Origin: Phycisphaerales bacterium UBA1845
Lineage (GTDB): Bacteria; Planctomycetota; Phycisphaerae; UBA1845
Direction of reading: 5' to 3'
Assembly: GCA_002338715.1 (NCBI GenBank)
Contig: DDIR01000124.1
Location: 1-64,000, forward strand
Length of the DNA: 64,000 nt
The position numbers and the translations under genes were made by a program. Each line of letters opens with the position of its first letter. Position 1 is the stretch's first letter. A model generated the notes under the pieces. That model was not told where the DNA came from, did no database searches, and saw nothing but the letters and a program-made list of their open reading frames with translations. Below, piece after piece: positions 8,895 to 17,822 of the stretch.

Positions 8895-9820
8895 TCCTCA
8901 CCTCGGGTGCGCGTTCGGTCGGGGGATTCAATTCCACCTGTCGGGCGTCAGTATATCAGGTCAGAATTCGCGCAAAAGACGAATGTTGTCGCCTGGATGG
9001 AGGCTTGCGATTTGTGCGTTTATCTGAGTCCTATATGTCGTCTGTGATCATCGATTTTGGCGACGCGACATAACCGCAAAACGCAGACTCGGTGATGCGT
9101 GAACGCCGAGTTTTTCGCTCAATACGAAGGCAATTTGCACGATTCTGCCGGAATCCGCAGCGGCTTTAAATCGGTGCGAACGGCTCTTGGCGAACCGTCT
9201 ACTTCTCATTCAGCCGCGCGCATGGCACGCTTTTCTTAGCGCATTTTTAACGACGAATCTGGACGATCCGGATGCGAAAAACACACCCGATCCAACTTTG
9301 TCTGGGGCTTGGTTTTGTGATTCGGTTCATGGCTTGTCTGACTGTGGGTCGCGGTGAACGCATCGAGATGCGCGCTCAGCTGCGCGTTGCAATCGCGCAC
9401 CGAAATCAACACCGCATCCGCGAAGTGATCGACATGAATTTGCGCTCGCGCGTCCCAGTTGCGAGACGGTCCGTGCATCTCGATGAATGCCACAATGTCA
9501 TGTCATGGACGGATGATTCACGACACCAAATTTTGCAAATGACACGAATTGACATATCCGTGAAACTGTTGCCATCAGTGGATCGCGTTTGCGCGTCGGT
9601 ATCGCCGATAACTTCTCGACGCAAGGCAAATCCAGGCGGTAGGGCCAAAGTCGAATTGTCGCTTACCAATCAGCCTCTTGAGAAATGCCCTGGTTCAAGA
9701 ACCAATTGGCGGAGTTTTCTCGAATCCAATGGTGGAATGAACTACAATTGTTTTCGGTCGGCCAACGTGCATTTGTTTGCACTCAGTCCACACGCACGCA
9801 CACATCGGCGGGAGGTTGTC
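8895..9820. other. Long intergenic region without a supported gene
   Basis: About 925 bp between divergent genes. An open frame continuous with the downstream GH16 gene begins at 9272 but has no coding character before the GTG at 9821, and the other frames here look like chance. The only structured element noticed is the terminator-like hairpin at 9087-9115. Confidence 0.5.
9087..9115 (+). terminator. Orphan terminator-like hairpin
   Basis: ACTCGG (9087-9092) pairs with CCGAGT (9106-9111) around a 13-nt loop and runs into five Ts (9111-9115). No plus-strand gene ends here, so it may end a small untranslated transcript or be fortuitous. Confidence 0.35.
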
Positions 9821-11323
9821 GTGAAGAACTGCGCACTATTCGCATCTGCTTGGGCCATCACCTTGAGTTCAGTCGTTCCTGTGCTCGCAGGTGATCCAAC
9901 GCCCGTGTGGTCCGATGAGTTTGAAGGCACAAGCCTCAACACGTCCGACTGGGAATACATGATTGGTAATGGTCATGCATACGGTGTCCCGGGATGGGGC
10001 AATGAAGAGTTGGAATACTACACGGATCGCCCGCAAAACATTTTCGTCTCCGGCGGAATGCTCAACATTGTGGCACTCGAAGAATCGTATTCCGGTTTCA
10101 ATTACACCTCGGCACGCATTCGCACACTCAACAATCAGGACTTTCGCTACGGAAGGTTCGAAGCCCGAATGAAAATGCCCAAGACACAAGGCGTTTGGCC
10201 GGCGTTTTGGATGTTGCCAACGAATTCGCCCTATGGCGGTTGGGCGGCCAGCGGTGAGATCGACATCATGGAAACGAAAAATGATGCCACGATCATCGGT
10301 GGTGCGCTACACTTTGGCGGACCCTGGCCAGAGAACACGTACCTGGTGGATTTCTATTCGCCTGGCACTGATTTTTCAGCCGATTTCCACGTTTTCCGCG
10401 TCGACTGGGAACCCGATTCGATCCGCTGGTACGTCGATGACGTGCTTTATCATGCGGAATCCAGCAACAATTGGTACAGCACCGCCGCCCTGCAAAACAA
10501 CCGGGCGCCGTTTGATACGCCGTTCCATATTCTGCTGAACGTTGCGGTTGGCGGAAATTACCCGGGCCCGCCCGATGGATCGAGTGTGTTTTCGCCGTCA
10601 ACCACAACCCTTCAGGTTGACTGGGTGCGCGTGTATGAATACGCGGAACCCGAGCCCGGTGAGCAGTCGCCATTTCTAGGATCGCCGCAAGCCATTCCCG
10701 GTCGGGTGGAGGCTGAAGCGTATGACATCGGCGGACCGCAGGTTGCGTATGTCGATTGCGATGTTCAGAACAACGGCGGCGCTTATCGACCAGGCGAGTC
10801 AGTCGACATCGAGCCCAGCACCGAGGGCGGATTCAATGTCGGTTGGATGTGTGCGAGCGAATGGCTTGAATACACGGTCGATGTTGCACAAGCGGGTAAC
10901 TACCGGATTGAAGCCCGCATGGCTTCGGAGCAGTCCGGCGGCATGTTTCGTCTCGAATTTGATGGCGTGGATAAAACCGGCGCAATCGGCGCCCAGAACA
11001 CCGGAGCCTGGCAGAATTGGACGAGCGTGTTCGCCACGGCGCAACTGGATGCGGGTGAGCAGATTATGCGATTCGCCAATGGCAGTGGTGCGGGTGAATA
11101 CAACCTGAGCTACTTCGACTTTGAGCTACTGAGTCCAGCCGACTTCGACCTCGACGGAGATGTCGACGTTGTGGATCACCAGAAGTTTACCTCGTGCCTC
11201 GCCGGTCCCGGTGTGGTTGTCGCTCCGATCGGTTGCTCGTCGACAGACTTTGAGGCGGCAGATCTTGATCATGACTCCGATGTCGATCTCGATGATGCAG
11301 CCGCTTTTGATCTGGCGCGGTAG
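9821..11323 (+). CDS. Secreted GH16 endo-beta-glucanase (laminarinase-type) with CBM6 and dockerin-like tail
   Basis: A 500-residue exported enzyme expected to cut beta-1,3 or mixed-linkage glucan outside the cell. After a signal peptide (residues 1-24, ending VLAG) comes a GH16 domain (about 30-275) with the active-site strand GEIDIMET: Glu146 nucleophile, Asp148, Glu151 acid/base, the beta-bulge form seen in laminarinases. A CBM6-like domain follows (about 290-430; RVEAEAYD, then MCASEWLEYTVDV), then two acidic dockerin-type repeats (DFDLDGDVDVVD and DLDHDSDVDLDD) at the C-terminus. Start GTG 9821 is chosen because GGAGG lies at 9811-9815 and the signal peptide begins there, although the frame stays open upstream. 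It opens the glucan locus. Confidence 0.92.
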   Translation: MKNCALFASAWAITLSSVVPVLAGDPTPVWSDEFEGTSLNTSDWEYMIGNGHAYGVPGWGNEELEYYTDRPQNIFVSGGMLNIVALEESYSGFNYTSARIRTLNNQDFRYGRFEARMKMPKTQGVWPAFWMLPTNSPYGGWAASGEIDIMETKNDATIIGGALHFGGPWPENTYLVDFYSPGTDFSADFHVFRVDWEPDSIRWYVDDVLYHAESSNNWYSTAALQNNRAPFDTPFHILLNVAVGGNYPGPPDGSSVFSPSTTTLQVDWVRVYEYAEPEPGEQSPFLGSPQAIPGRVEAEAYDIGGPQVAYVDCDVQNNGGAYRPGESVDIEPSTEGGFNVGWMCASEWLEYTVDVAQAGNYRIEARMASEQSGGMFRLEFDGVDKTGAIGAQNTGAWQNWTSVFATAQLDAGEQIMRFANGSGAGEYNLSYFDFELLSPADFDLDGDVDVVDHQKFTSCLAGPGVVVAPIGCSSTDFEAADLDHDSDVDLDDAAAFDLAR

Positions 11324-11453
11324 TCGATTGGTTTGACGGTTTTCCTATGATTATAGTGGTCTTGGGCGTTTTAAGCCGAGTGGGGTCGCGGCTATTGGTG
11401 ATTCCAATCCCTGCCTGGAACACCTTGAGTCCAAACGTGGCGGCGCGGCAGCG

Positions 11454-11667
11454 TCGTCATTGCCGCGAAGGCGGGAATCCAGGAGCAAAAGGAAGTCAAT
11501 CCACGTGGGTACTGGCGATCGTGCTGAGAGTAGTGGACGAGCAAAACGCTACGCTTGGATTAAGATCGCTATATCGTCTTTCTCGTGACCTCCGCGACAT
11601 TGCGTTTTGCGTTTACCAGAATTGGATTTGCTTTCCTCTGGGTTCCCGCTTTCGCGGGAATGACGAC
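11454..11667. repeat. MITE/REP-like inverted-repeat element
   Basis: Two inverted copies of a sequence of the GTCATTCCCGCGAAAGCGGG type end a 214-bp segment: the left copy (from 11454) reads GTCGTCATTGCCGCGAAGGC and the right copy (to 11667) is its near complement, with similarity continuing inwards through the CCAG and AATCCA stretches for about 45 bp. Each end is itself a small hairpin (CCCGCGAAAGCGGG). This kind of sequence is dispersed in many bacterial genomes. The open frame crossing it is not considered a gene. Confidence 0.7.
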
Positions 11668-11672
11668 ATTAC

Positions 11673-11709
11673 AAAAAAAAGGCTGCCGGATTAGTAATCC
11701 GGCAGCCTT
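11673..11709 (-). terminator. Rho-independent terminator of the PEP-CTERM gene
   Basis: A perfect 15-bp inverted repeat (AAGGCTGCCGGATTA at 11679-11693 and its complement at 11695-11709) is followed on the minus strand by a run of eight Ts. It lies 27 bp past the stop codon of the gene ending at 11736. Confidence 0.9.
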
Positions 11710-11735
11710 GATTCGTTTTAACGAAATATCAGCAG

Positions 11736-12461
11736 TTACGATTTACGACGACGGAGAACAACCAGTCCGCCCAATCCCAACAGCGCGAGGCTTGCGGGTT
11801 CCGGGGTGAAGAAGTTGATGTTGTCGTAAAACACGCCGCTTGGATCGTAGTTCGTGGCGTTGTTCAAGAAGCCAATCTGGAAGATCTGGCCCTGCAGCGA
11901 CGAATCCACGGCAAGTTGAATCGAGTACGTGCCCCAAGTCGTCGGCAGCGTGTGTGTATCCAGCGTGACGAAGTTCGTCAACGCATAACCATTGTTTGGA
12001 TCAAGCGTCTTGATGAACGCCTTGGCGGTTGACGGTGACTGAATGTCGCCAAGCTTCGCATCAAACTCGAAGGTCCATGTGGAGCCAACGTCGGCTGCAC
12101 CAACGGTGAATTCCTGGAACACGTTCGATTCGATGATCAAACCGTTGGCGTGGTCACCGTTGAGGTAATCACTGAAGGTGACCAACTGCTGTGCGCCCTG
12201 ATCAACACCACCTTCGCCGACCGCGACGTTGGAGAATCCACCGGTTCCATTGGGAGCGGGGAACACACCGTAACCGTAGGCATAACTGAGGTCGGGATTG
12301 AATACGTTCGCAAAGATCAGCCAGCCGTCATCCGACAGCGCTGTCGGTGATGACTGATCCATGCTTTCAAAATCTTGAGAGTACGGTTGAAGATCCGCAA
12401 GCACCGGACTGGCGAGCAGTCCAGACGCAAGCACAAGAGTCAAACTACGTAGAAGCTTCAT
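11736..12461 (-). CDS. PEP-CTERM secreted protein, beta-sandwich type
   Basis: A 241-residue exported protein: signal peptide residues 1-22 (ending VLA), a body with aromatic-rich strands (GTYSIQLAV, FQIGFLNNAT, FYDNINFF) that resembles a carbohydrate-binding beta-sandwich, and a C-terminal PEP-CTERM signal (TPEPASLALLGLGGL then RRRKS). Start ATG 12461 follows GGAGGAGAACC. It has its own promoter candidate and a strong terminator, so it is probably transcribed alone. Position inside the beta-glucan locus suggests a glucan-binding or surface role; that is inference only. Confidence 0.82.
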   Translation of the reverse strand: MKLLRSLTLVLASGLLASPVLADLQPYSQDFESMDQSSPTALSDDGWLIFANVFNPDLSYAYGYGVFPAPNGTGGFSNVAVGEGGVDQGAQQLVTFSDYLNGDHANGLIIESNVFQEFTVGAADVGSTWTFEFDAKLGDIQSPSTAKAFIKTLDPNNGYALTNFVTLDTHTLPTTWGTYSIQLAVDSSLQGQIFQIGFLNNATNYDPSGVFYDNINFFTPEPASLALLGLGGLVVLRRRKS

Positions 12462-12538
12462 GACAGGTTCTCCTCCATAGGAAACGAGAGAAAGACTGAG
12501 AGATTTACAGCATCGAATCGCTCACATTTGCTCCTTGT

Positions 12539-12568
12539 ATTATAGTTTGCAGATTGTCGTAAATACAA
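12539..12568 (-). promoter_or_regulatory. Sigma70-like promoter of the PEP-CTERM gene
   Basis: On the minus strand TTGTAT (12563-12568) is followed after 18 bp by a perfect TATAAT (12539-12544), about 78 bp upstream of the start codon at 12461. Confidence 0.55.
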
Positions 12569-12588
12569 GCCAATTAAGGTGTTTACGA
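12557..12588. promoter_or_regulatory. Inverted repeat overlapping the promoter, candidate operator
   Basis: TCGTAAATAC (12557-12566) and GTGTTTACGA (12579-12588) form a 9-of-10 inverted repeat with a 12-bp spacer. The left arm overlaps the proposed -35 box, a good place for a regulator to act. The remaining intergenic DNA to 12799 shows no gene. Confidence 0.4.
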
Positions 12589-12799
12589 TCAGAATTGGAG
12601 GCAACTGTTTCGCGGATGCGTCAATTGTTTCAGGCCCTCGGCGGACACATCAAAGTGGTGCTGATTATCGGTCTGGAGGGGGCTTTGTGGGCCTCTGCAA
12701 TGCGGTTTGATCCGCGCTTTTCGCGACCTTGTTGCAGCGTGAAATCAGACGGTGGTTCTGGGGTCTGACCACGCCCATGAAAGCGCTTGATGCCGCCCC

Positions 12800-14170
12800 T
12801 TAGCGGTGCGCTTCGGAGAGAATGGTGTATCCGTTCGACTCGATGCAGTCACGGTACCAATACGCCGATGATTTTGGCGTGCGCTCCTGCGTTTCAAAAT
12901 TGACGTGAACCAATCCGAATCGCTGGCGGCAACCCTTGTCCCACTCGAAGTTATCCAGAAACGACCAATGGAAATATCCGCGAACATCTGCGCCATCGGT
13001 GATGACCTTGTGCAATTCGGCGAGATAGCGTTTGAGGAAATCGATGCGCTGCGGATCGTCGACGCGGCCTTCGATGTTGAGCCAATCTGTATTCGACATG
13101 CCATTTTCGGTGATGTAGATCGGCATGTTGTAGCGATCGTACAACCAGCTCGGTCCCCAGTAGAGAACTTCTGGCGTGACCGGCCAACCGAATGATGTTC
13201 GCGGGTGACCGTTGGGTTGGTCGCGTGTTTCCGTCGCCTCACCTTTTTCAATAGCTACTTCGTGACCGTAGTAGATATTCAGGCCCAGAAAATCGATTGG
13301 TTCGGAGATGATTTCGAAGTCAGAGTCCAGGTGAAGCGGTGCGTTCTTACCGTACTTGCGGAGCCCTTCTTCAGGATACGATCCGCGAATTACCGGGTCC
13401 ATCCACCAAACGTTATTGAACAGGTGTTTTTCAGAAACGCCCGTTGTGCGTTCGCGCGCGATTTCGACATTGGCGCGGTTTAATGTCCGCGGGAGGTTGA
13501 TGCAGCCGGCAGGTGCAAACCCGACGTTTGCAGGCTGTTTTGAGAATTCGCGTATGCGTCGAACGGCTTCTCCGTGCGCGAGGAGAACATGGTGACCGGC
13601 TTGAAGCACTTCTCCAAACGAATGGTTGGCCCCTGGTGCGTGGTCACCCGTGAGGTAACCGTGCGAAAGAAACACTTGCGGTTCGTTGATCGTGATCCAG
13701 TTTTTCACCCGATCGGAAAGTCGCCGAACCATCAGTTCCGCGTAGTCTGCAAACCATCCGACAGAATCGCGCGAAAACCATCCTCCACGTTTATGCAGCG
13801 CGAGCGGCAGATCCCAATGGTAGAGCGTGACGAACGGTTCGACGTGATGTTCAAGGCAGGCGTCCACGAGACGGTCATAGAATTCCAGTCCGCTGTCGTT
13901 CGCCTTGCCAACACCATCGGGCAGGACCCGCGGCCAGGCGACCGAGAACCGATAGGCTTGCAGTCCGAACTGCTCCATGAGCGTCACGTCGGATTCAAAG
14001 CGGCGGTAGTGATCGCACGCGATGTTGCCGTCAGTTCGAGCGGGGCCGAAGGTGTCCCAAATTGACGGTTTGCGACCTTCGACATCAACCGCGCCTTCAA
14101 TTTGAAACGCGGAAGTCGCCGCGCCCCAAACAAAACCGTCAGGAAAGATAAACCCTTCTTCAACTGTCAT
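12800..14170 (-). CDS. GH1 beta-glucosidase
   Basis: A 456-residue family GH1 enzyme that would release glucose from short beta-glucosides. Hallmarks: N-terminal FPDGFVWGAATSAFQIEGA, general acid Glu163 in TINEP, nucleophile Glu355 in YITENG, and C-terminal GYFHWSFLDNFEW that shapes the glycone site. There is no signal peptide, so it should act in the cytoplasm on imported oligosaccharides. Start ATG 14170 is preferred over an in-frame TTG at 14185 because the family motif follows directly. Length is typical. It is on the same strand as the regulator, transporter and GH16 genes of the locus. Confidence 0.95.
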   Translation of the reverse strand: MTVEEGFIFPDGFVWGAATSAFQIEGAVDVEGRKPSIWDTFGPARTDGNIACDHYRRFESDVTLMEQFGLQAYRFSVAWPRVLPDGVGKANDSGLEFYDRLVDACLEHHVEPFVTLYHWDLPLALHKRGGWFSRDSVGWFADYAELMVRRLSDRVKNWITINEPQVFLSHGYLTGDHAPGANHSFGEVLQAGHHVLLAHGEAVRRIREFSKQPANVGFAPAGCINLPRTLNRANVEIARERTTGVSEKHLFNNVWWMDPVIRGSYPEEGLRKYGKNAPLHLDSDFEIISEPIDFLGLNIYYGHEVAIEKGEATETRDQPNGHPRTSFGWPVTPEVLYWGPSWLYDRYNMPIYITENGMSNTDWLNIEGRVDDPQRIDFLKRYLAELHKVITDGADVRGYFHWSFLDNFEWDKGCRQRFGLVHVNFETQERTPKSSAYWYRDCIESNGYTILSEAHR

Positions 14171-14231
14171 TCGGTCTTCAATCAAATTTTAGAGCCAGAT
14201 TCCGTATATCGACGGCGGGCATCATACGGGC

Positions 14232-14281
14232 CAAAATGAAAGGGAACAAACCCACACCTTGGTCGGCGTGGATTTGTTCCC
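14232..14281 (-). terminator. Terminator-like hairpin after the repeat protein gene
   Basis: On the minus strand GGGAACAAATCCAC pairs with GTGGGTTTGTTCCC (one G-T pair, about 14 bp stem, 14242-14281), followed by TTTCATTTT. A second hairpin (GTAGATT/AATCTAC, 14307-14337) overlaps the stop codon. Confidence 0.65.
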
Positions 14282-14333
14282 TGATTAGGAACCTTGTCAG
14301 GTCGACGTAGATTCTCCGCTCTGCCGAGCGAAT

Positions 14334-17300
14334 CTACTGGGCCGGACCGTCCAGGAAGCGTTCAAACGTTTCAAAATCATCGATCGTGACCATTCCGTCG
14401 CCGGTCAAGTCGGCACATTCACAGCCCTCCGTGACAGCCCCATTTGAGAAACATCGCTGGAATGCCGCGAAATCGCTCAGGTCCGTGTCGGCGTCGCCGT
14501 CACCATTACCCGTGGTTGAGAAGATGACGTTGTCGACGCTCAACGCGCCGCCCGTTCCCCAAGTGCTCAGCTCGTTTTCGAAGGTGGCCGTCACCGTGTA
14601 GGTGTCGGCATCCTGGAATCGCGAACCAACCCGCGTGAGATAAATGTCATCGACCTGAACCGTGACGCCGGTCCCAAGTGTTCCGTCACCGCCGCCGAGA
14701 ACGAGAACCGCAAAGCTGTACGATGCTGCGTTCTGGTTGATGGCACCGTCATCGTTTCCGACACCGCCGGCAACCACTGAAGGATCAGACAAGGCAACGT
14801 CGATTTCCTGCCAGGTTCCGTCAGCCGGAACGTCCACCGCGAGGAAGTCGATATCCGGATCTTCAAGGCGAACGGTCATGATGCCGGTCGTCTCACCCGA
14901 ATCATCTGCGATCGCGCGAACACGGGCGCGGAGGTGAATGTCATCGAGGTTGCCTTCAAGGCGAAGGTTCTGATTCGGCCAGGTAAGACCGGCATACCAG
15001 GTTCCACTCGTGATGTTCACATTGAAGACGTCGAGAACTGCGGCTTTGGTGCCACCGAATCCGCAATTGGTGCAGACGCCTGCGGAAACCGTTCCCGTCG
15101 GATTGAGGAATGCGCCGCCGTACTCACCAAAGAACGCCTGCTCGCCTTCAATGCCATCGTCGTAGTTGTCGATGTCACCACTCGTCGGATTCACCGCCGA
15201 GGCAAACGTGTAACCGGTTGTGTTCGCAAGGGCGCCTTCGAAATCTTCATCGAGATCGCCGTTTACAAACGTACTCACGCCTTCGCTCAAATATCCGCCG
15301 TTTGTTTGGAACGTGGCACCGTCAGCCGTGTTTGAGAATGCAACTTCACCAATCGGCGTAACCACATCGACGGGCGTCAGGTAAAGGTTGTCCACATCGA
15401 TTCGACCACCGGTTCCCCATGTGGACTCGGGCGCTTGCGGGAATGCGACGACGACCGTGTAGGTGGGGGAGTCGAGATTGAACACGCCATCACCACCGCC
15501 ACCGGCTGCCCCGGCTTCAATGAATGTATCGAGTGTTCCACCAATCGTGTCCCAACCGCCGGTTGGATTGATTGTTGTGTAGAGTCTGTCGAGGCTGGAG
15601 TCTTCGATACGAAGTTCGATCGGTCCGGTGTTTTCGCCGGGGGCTGCGATACCGCGGACCGTTGCTTCCAAGGTCACCTGCGACAAGTCGGTCGATGCGA
15701 GGCCTTGATTCGCCCAGATCAAACCGCCGCTCCAGCTTCCACCGGCGCCAATAACGAGGTTTTCGACCTTGATCTGACCAAAGCCGTCAGGATCGCCGCC
15801 ACTTGTGTTGGCCCGTGCGATGAAGCCGGTCGTGCCACAGAAGAAGAACGGTGGGAAGTCTTCGCAGAAACTACCGTTGGTGTAACCACCGAATGCGGCT
15901 TCTCCGGTCAATCCCGTGTCCCAACCGGGCACGTAGTTGAATGCGACGCTGTTGGTGTTGAGGAAGAAGCCACCGCCAACACCCGAAGCGTCCGTAAAGT
16001 CTTCGTCAAGACCGGCTTGGGTGACGCGATTGCCTTCTACACGGACGACATAGTCACCGCCAGCCGTATCGCCCATCACGTCGGCAGAAACGTAGTACTG
16101 CGACGAATCGCAAGCGATGTCGAGAACCGGTGCGAGGTTGTCCCAGTACAGTCCGGCATACCAGGCGCTACCGGTCGAGTCGCTGTTCGTCAGCACGATG
16201 TTGTCAACCGTCAACGTACCACCGGTTCCCCACGGGGTGGAACCTTCGTTGTCGAATGCGATAACGACTTTGTATGACGAAGCGTTCAGATCAAACACGC
16301 CGACCGTCGGAATACCGGTCGGATCGGCTTCGGTGAAGGTGCTGAGCAAACCGCCAAACGATTGGAACACGGTCGTCGCCGAACCGCTCGTGATCAAGCG
16401 GTTCTGATTGGGATCTTCAAGGCGAAGTTGCACGTCGCCAAGGACTTCCCCGTCGCCCGCGTCAGCCGCTCCGCGAATGTCGGCGGTCAGACTGATCTGC
16501 GAAAGATCGACCAATGATTGCGGCGGGCCGCTGATGACCTCAAAGCTGACGGCGTCGGCGAAACCCGCACCGCCATTGTTCGCCGGCTGATTGAACACGA
16601 GAACCGCACGGGCGACTTGCGCACCAGCCGGTGCAACGAGTTGCAACGTGTTTTCGATCCAGGTGTTCGTCGGTGTTGTATTGTCGACCATCACCAATTC
16701 ATCTTCGGCGAGCGGGGTGACCAGATCGACGCCGTCGAAGAATTCAATCTTCATGATGAACTGATTCGGATTTGCGCCGGTGATGCCGTCAAGTCCGTTG
16801 TTGATATTCGTGTCGTTTCGCGAGTAGACCTTCAGTTCCCAGGTCTGACCGGGTTGGGCGATCAAGTCCTGCGTCAAGCCCGACGAGTTGAAACCTCCCG
16901 TGAATCCGCCAAACGTCTTGAACAGGTGCGTTCCGTTAACCGGCGCTGGGGCGGTCTCAAGGTAGTTGTTCGCACCAAAGACTGACCAACCGTCGAACGA
17001 TCCGCCGTTGTCATCGAATCCGCCGTTGACGAAGGGGTTCGCACCTTCCAACGGTCCGGAGTCGAGCGTCAAACCGGCATTCCAATTTCCGGAATTGAGG
17101 ATCACGCCTTCGACATCAAGTTGACCGGCTTCCGATGGATTTCCACCGACCGGAATGGCGCTGGCCGAGGCGCTACCGTCCGGGCCAAGCACTGCGTCAA
17201 CCGTGGTGCCGAAGAAGGCGCCTTCGTTTGCGATGCCCGTGTCCCAATCGGTTGTAAATCCGGTTGTGCCATTGGATGTCACAAAAACTCCGCCACCGTT

Positions 17301-17654
17301 TCCGGTGATGTTCACGAAGTCTTCAAAGATCGCGCTGAAACCAACGTTGGCCACTTCGAGGTAACCGCCGCCGCTGCCCGCGACGCCACCGGTTGAAAGG
17401 CCTTCTGCCGTCACCGAACCGAAGCGGGCGTTGCCCACGGTGCCCGCGAATGCATTCTCACCTGCCACACCGTCGTCCCACTGGATTCCAGAGACAAACC
17501 CGAACCCGCTGAACGTGAACGACCCGGTTTCAGAGACCGTCTCGAAATCCTCTTCGAGAATGAGTGGGGCACCCAGGCTGTTCGCAGCCATCCATCCTAC
17601 ACAAAGGATGAGGGCGACCGATTGCTGCTTCCACCAACCTCCACGTGACTTCAT
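14334..17654 (-). CDS. Large secreted repeat protein with CBM-like modules and dockerin-like tail
   Basis: A 1106-residue exported protein with a signal peptide (residues 1-29, ending SLGA). The motif [WY]D-x-G-x-x-x-E-x-AF-x-G occurs four times (near bases 17470, 17235, 15910 and 15140), and a strand pair of the form TWGTGG-x-x-x-VDN also about four times, so the protein is built from three to four related beta-sandwich units. Between the first and second pair lies a CBM4/9-like domain (GGFDDNGGSFDGWSVFG) resembling the N-terminus of the neighbouring GH16 at 17823. A dockerin-like pair (DGDADTDLSD, DLTGDGMVTIDD) ends it. Start ATG 17654 has GGAG at 17661-17664. No catalytic motif is recognised; glucan binding at the surface is inferred. 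Confidence 0.75.
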   Translation of the reverse strand: MKSRGGWWKQQSVALILCVGWMAANSLGAPLILEEDFETVSETGSFTFSGFGFVSGIQWDDGVAGENAFAGTVGNARFGSVTAEGLSTGGVAGSGGGYLEVANVGFSAIFEDFVNITGNGGGVFVTSNGTTGFTTDWDTGIANEGAFFGTTVDAVLGPDGSASASAIPVGGNPSEAGQLDVEGVILNSGNWNAGLTLDSGPLEGANPFVNGGFDDNGGSFDGWSVFGANNYLETAPAPVNGTHLFKTFGGFTGGFNSSGLTQDLIAQPGQTWELKVYSRNDTNINNGLDGITGANPNQFIMKIEFFDGVDLVTPLAEDELVMVDNTTPTNTWIENTLQLVAPAGAQVARAVLVFNQPANNGGAGFADAVSFEVISGPPQSLVDLSQISLTADIRGAADAGDGEVLGDVQLRLEDPNQNRLITSGSATTVFQSFGGLLSTFTEADPTGIPTVGVFDLNASSYKVVIAFDNEGSTPWGTGGTLTVDNIVLTNSDSTGSAWYAGLYWDNLAPVLDIACDSSQYYVSADVMGDTAGGDYVVRVEGNRVTQAGLDEDFTDASGVGGGFFLNTNSVAFNYVPGWDTGLTGEAAFGGYTNGSFCEDFPPFFFCGTTGFIARANTSGGDPDGFGQIKVENLVIGAGGSWSGGLIWANQGLASTDLSQVTLEATVRGIAAPGENTGPIELRIEDSSLDRLYTTINPTGGWDTIGGTLDTFIEAGAAGGGGDGVFNLDSPTYTVVVAFPQAPESTWGTGGRIDVDNLYLTPVDVVTPIGEVAFSNTADGATFQTNGGYLSEGVSTFVNGDLDEDFEGALANTTGYTFASAVNPTSGDIDNYDDGIEGEQAFFGEYGGAFLNPTGTVSAGVCTNCGFGGTKAAVLDVFNVNITSGTWYAGLTWPNQNLRLEGNLDDIHLRARVRAIADDSGETTGIMTVRLEDPDIDFLAVDVPADGTWQEIDVALSDPSVVAGGVGNDDGAINQNAASYSFAVLVLGGGDGTLGTGVTVQVDDIYLTRVGSRFQDADTYTVTATFENELSTWGTGGALSVDNVIFSTTGNGDGDADTDLSDFAAFQRCFSNGAVTEGCECADLTGDGMVTIDDFETFERFLDGPAQ

Positions 17655-17822
17655 CAATAGCTCCTTTTCCTCAAGTCGCGCTGCGTGCAACAACCACGCG
17701 AACCGCACAATATTGGGCAGATGAACCTGCCAGTTCCATTTAATCTTCGTCCGCTACTTCAATTGCACATTCGTCAAATGCACTTAATTTGAATGCTCTT
17801 CCACCAGCGACGCCACCATACG

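Noticed and set aside
9272..9820. N-terminal extension of the GH16 frame to 9272
   Set aside because: The signal peptide and ribosome site place the start at 9821; the upstream part has no family match or leader.
11347..11694. A 115-codon open frame (plus strand)
   Set aside because: It lies across the MITE/REP-like repeat; translations with GSRFRGNDD are a well-known artefact of this repeat.
12468..12479. Second copy of the IS end sequence GGTTCTCCTCCA
   Set aside because: It is the complement of the ribosome binding site (GGAGGAGAACC) of the PEP-CTERM gene; no second IS end or transposase is nearby.
15435..16277. Long antisense open frame of 280 codons inside the repeat protein gene
   Set aside because: It is a shadow of the GC-biased coding strand with no domain features or start signal.
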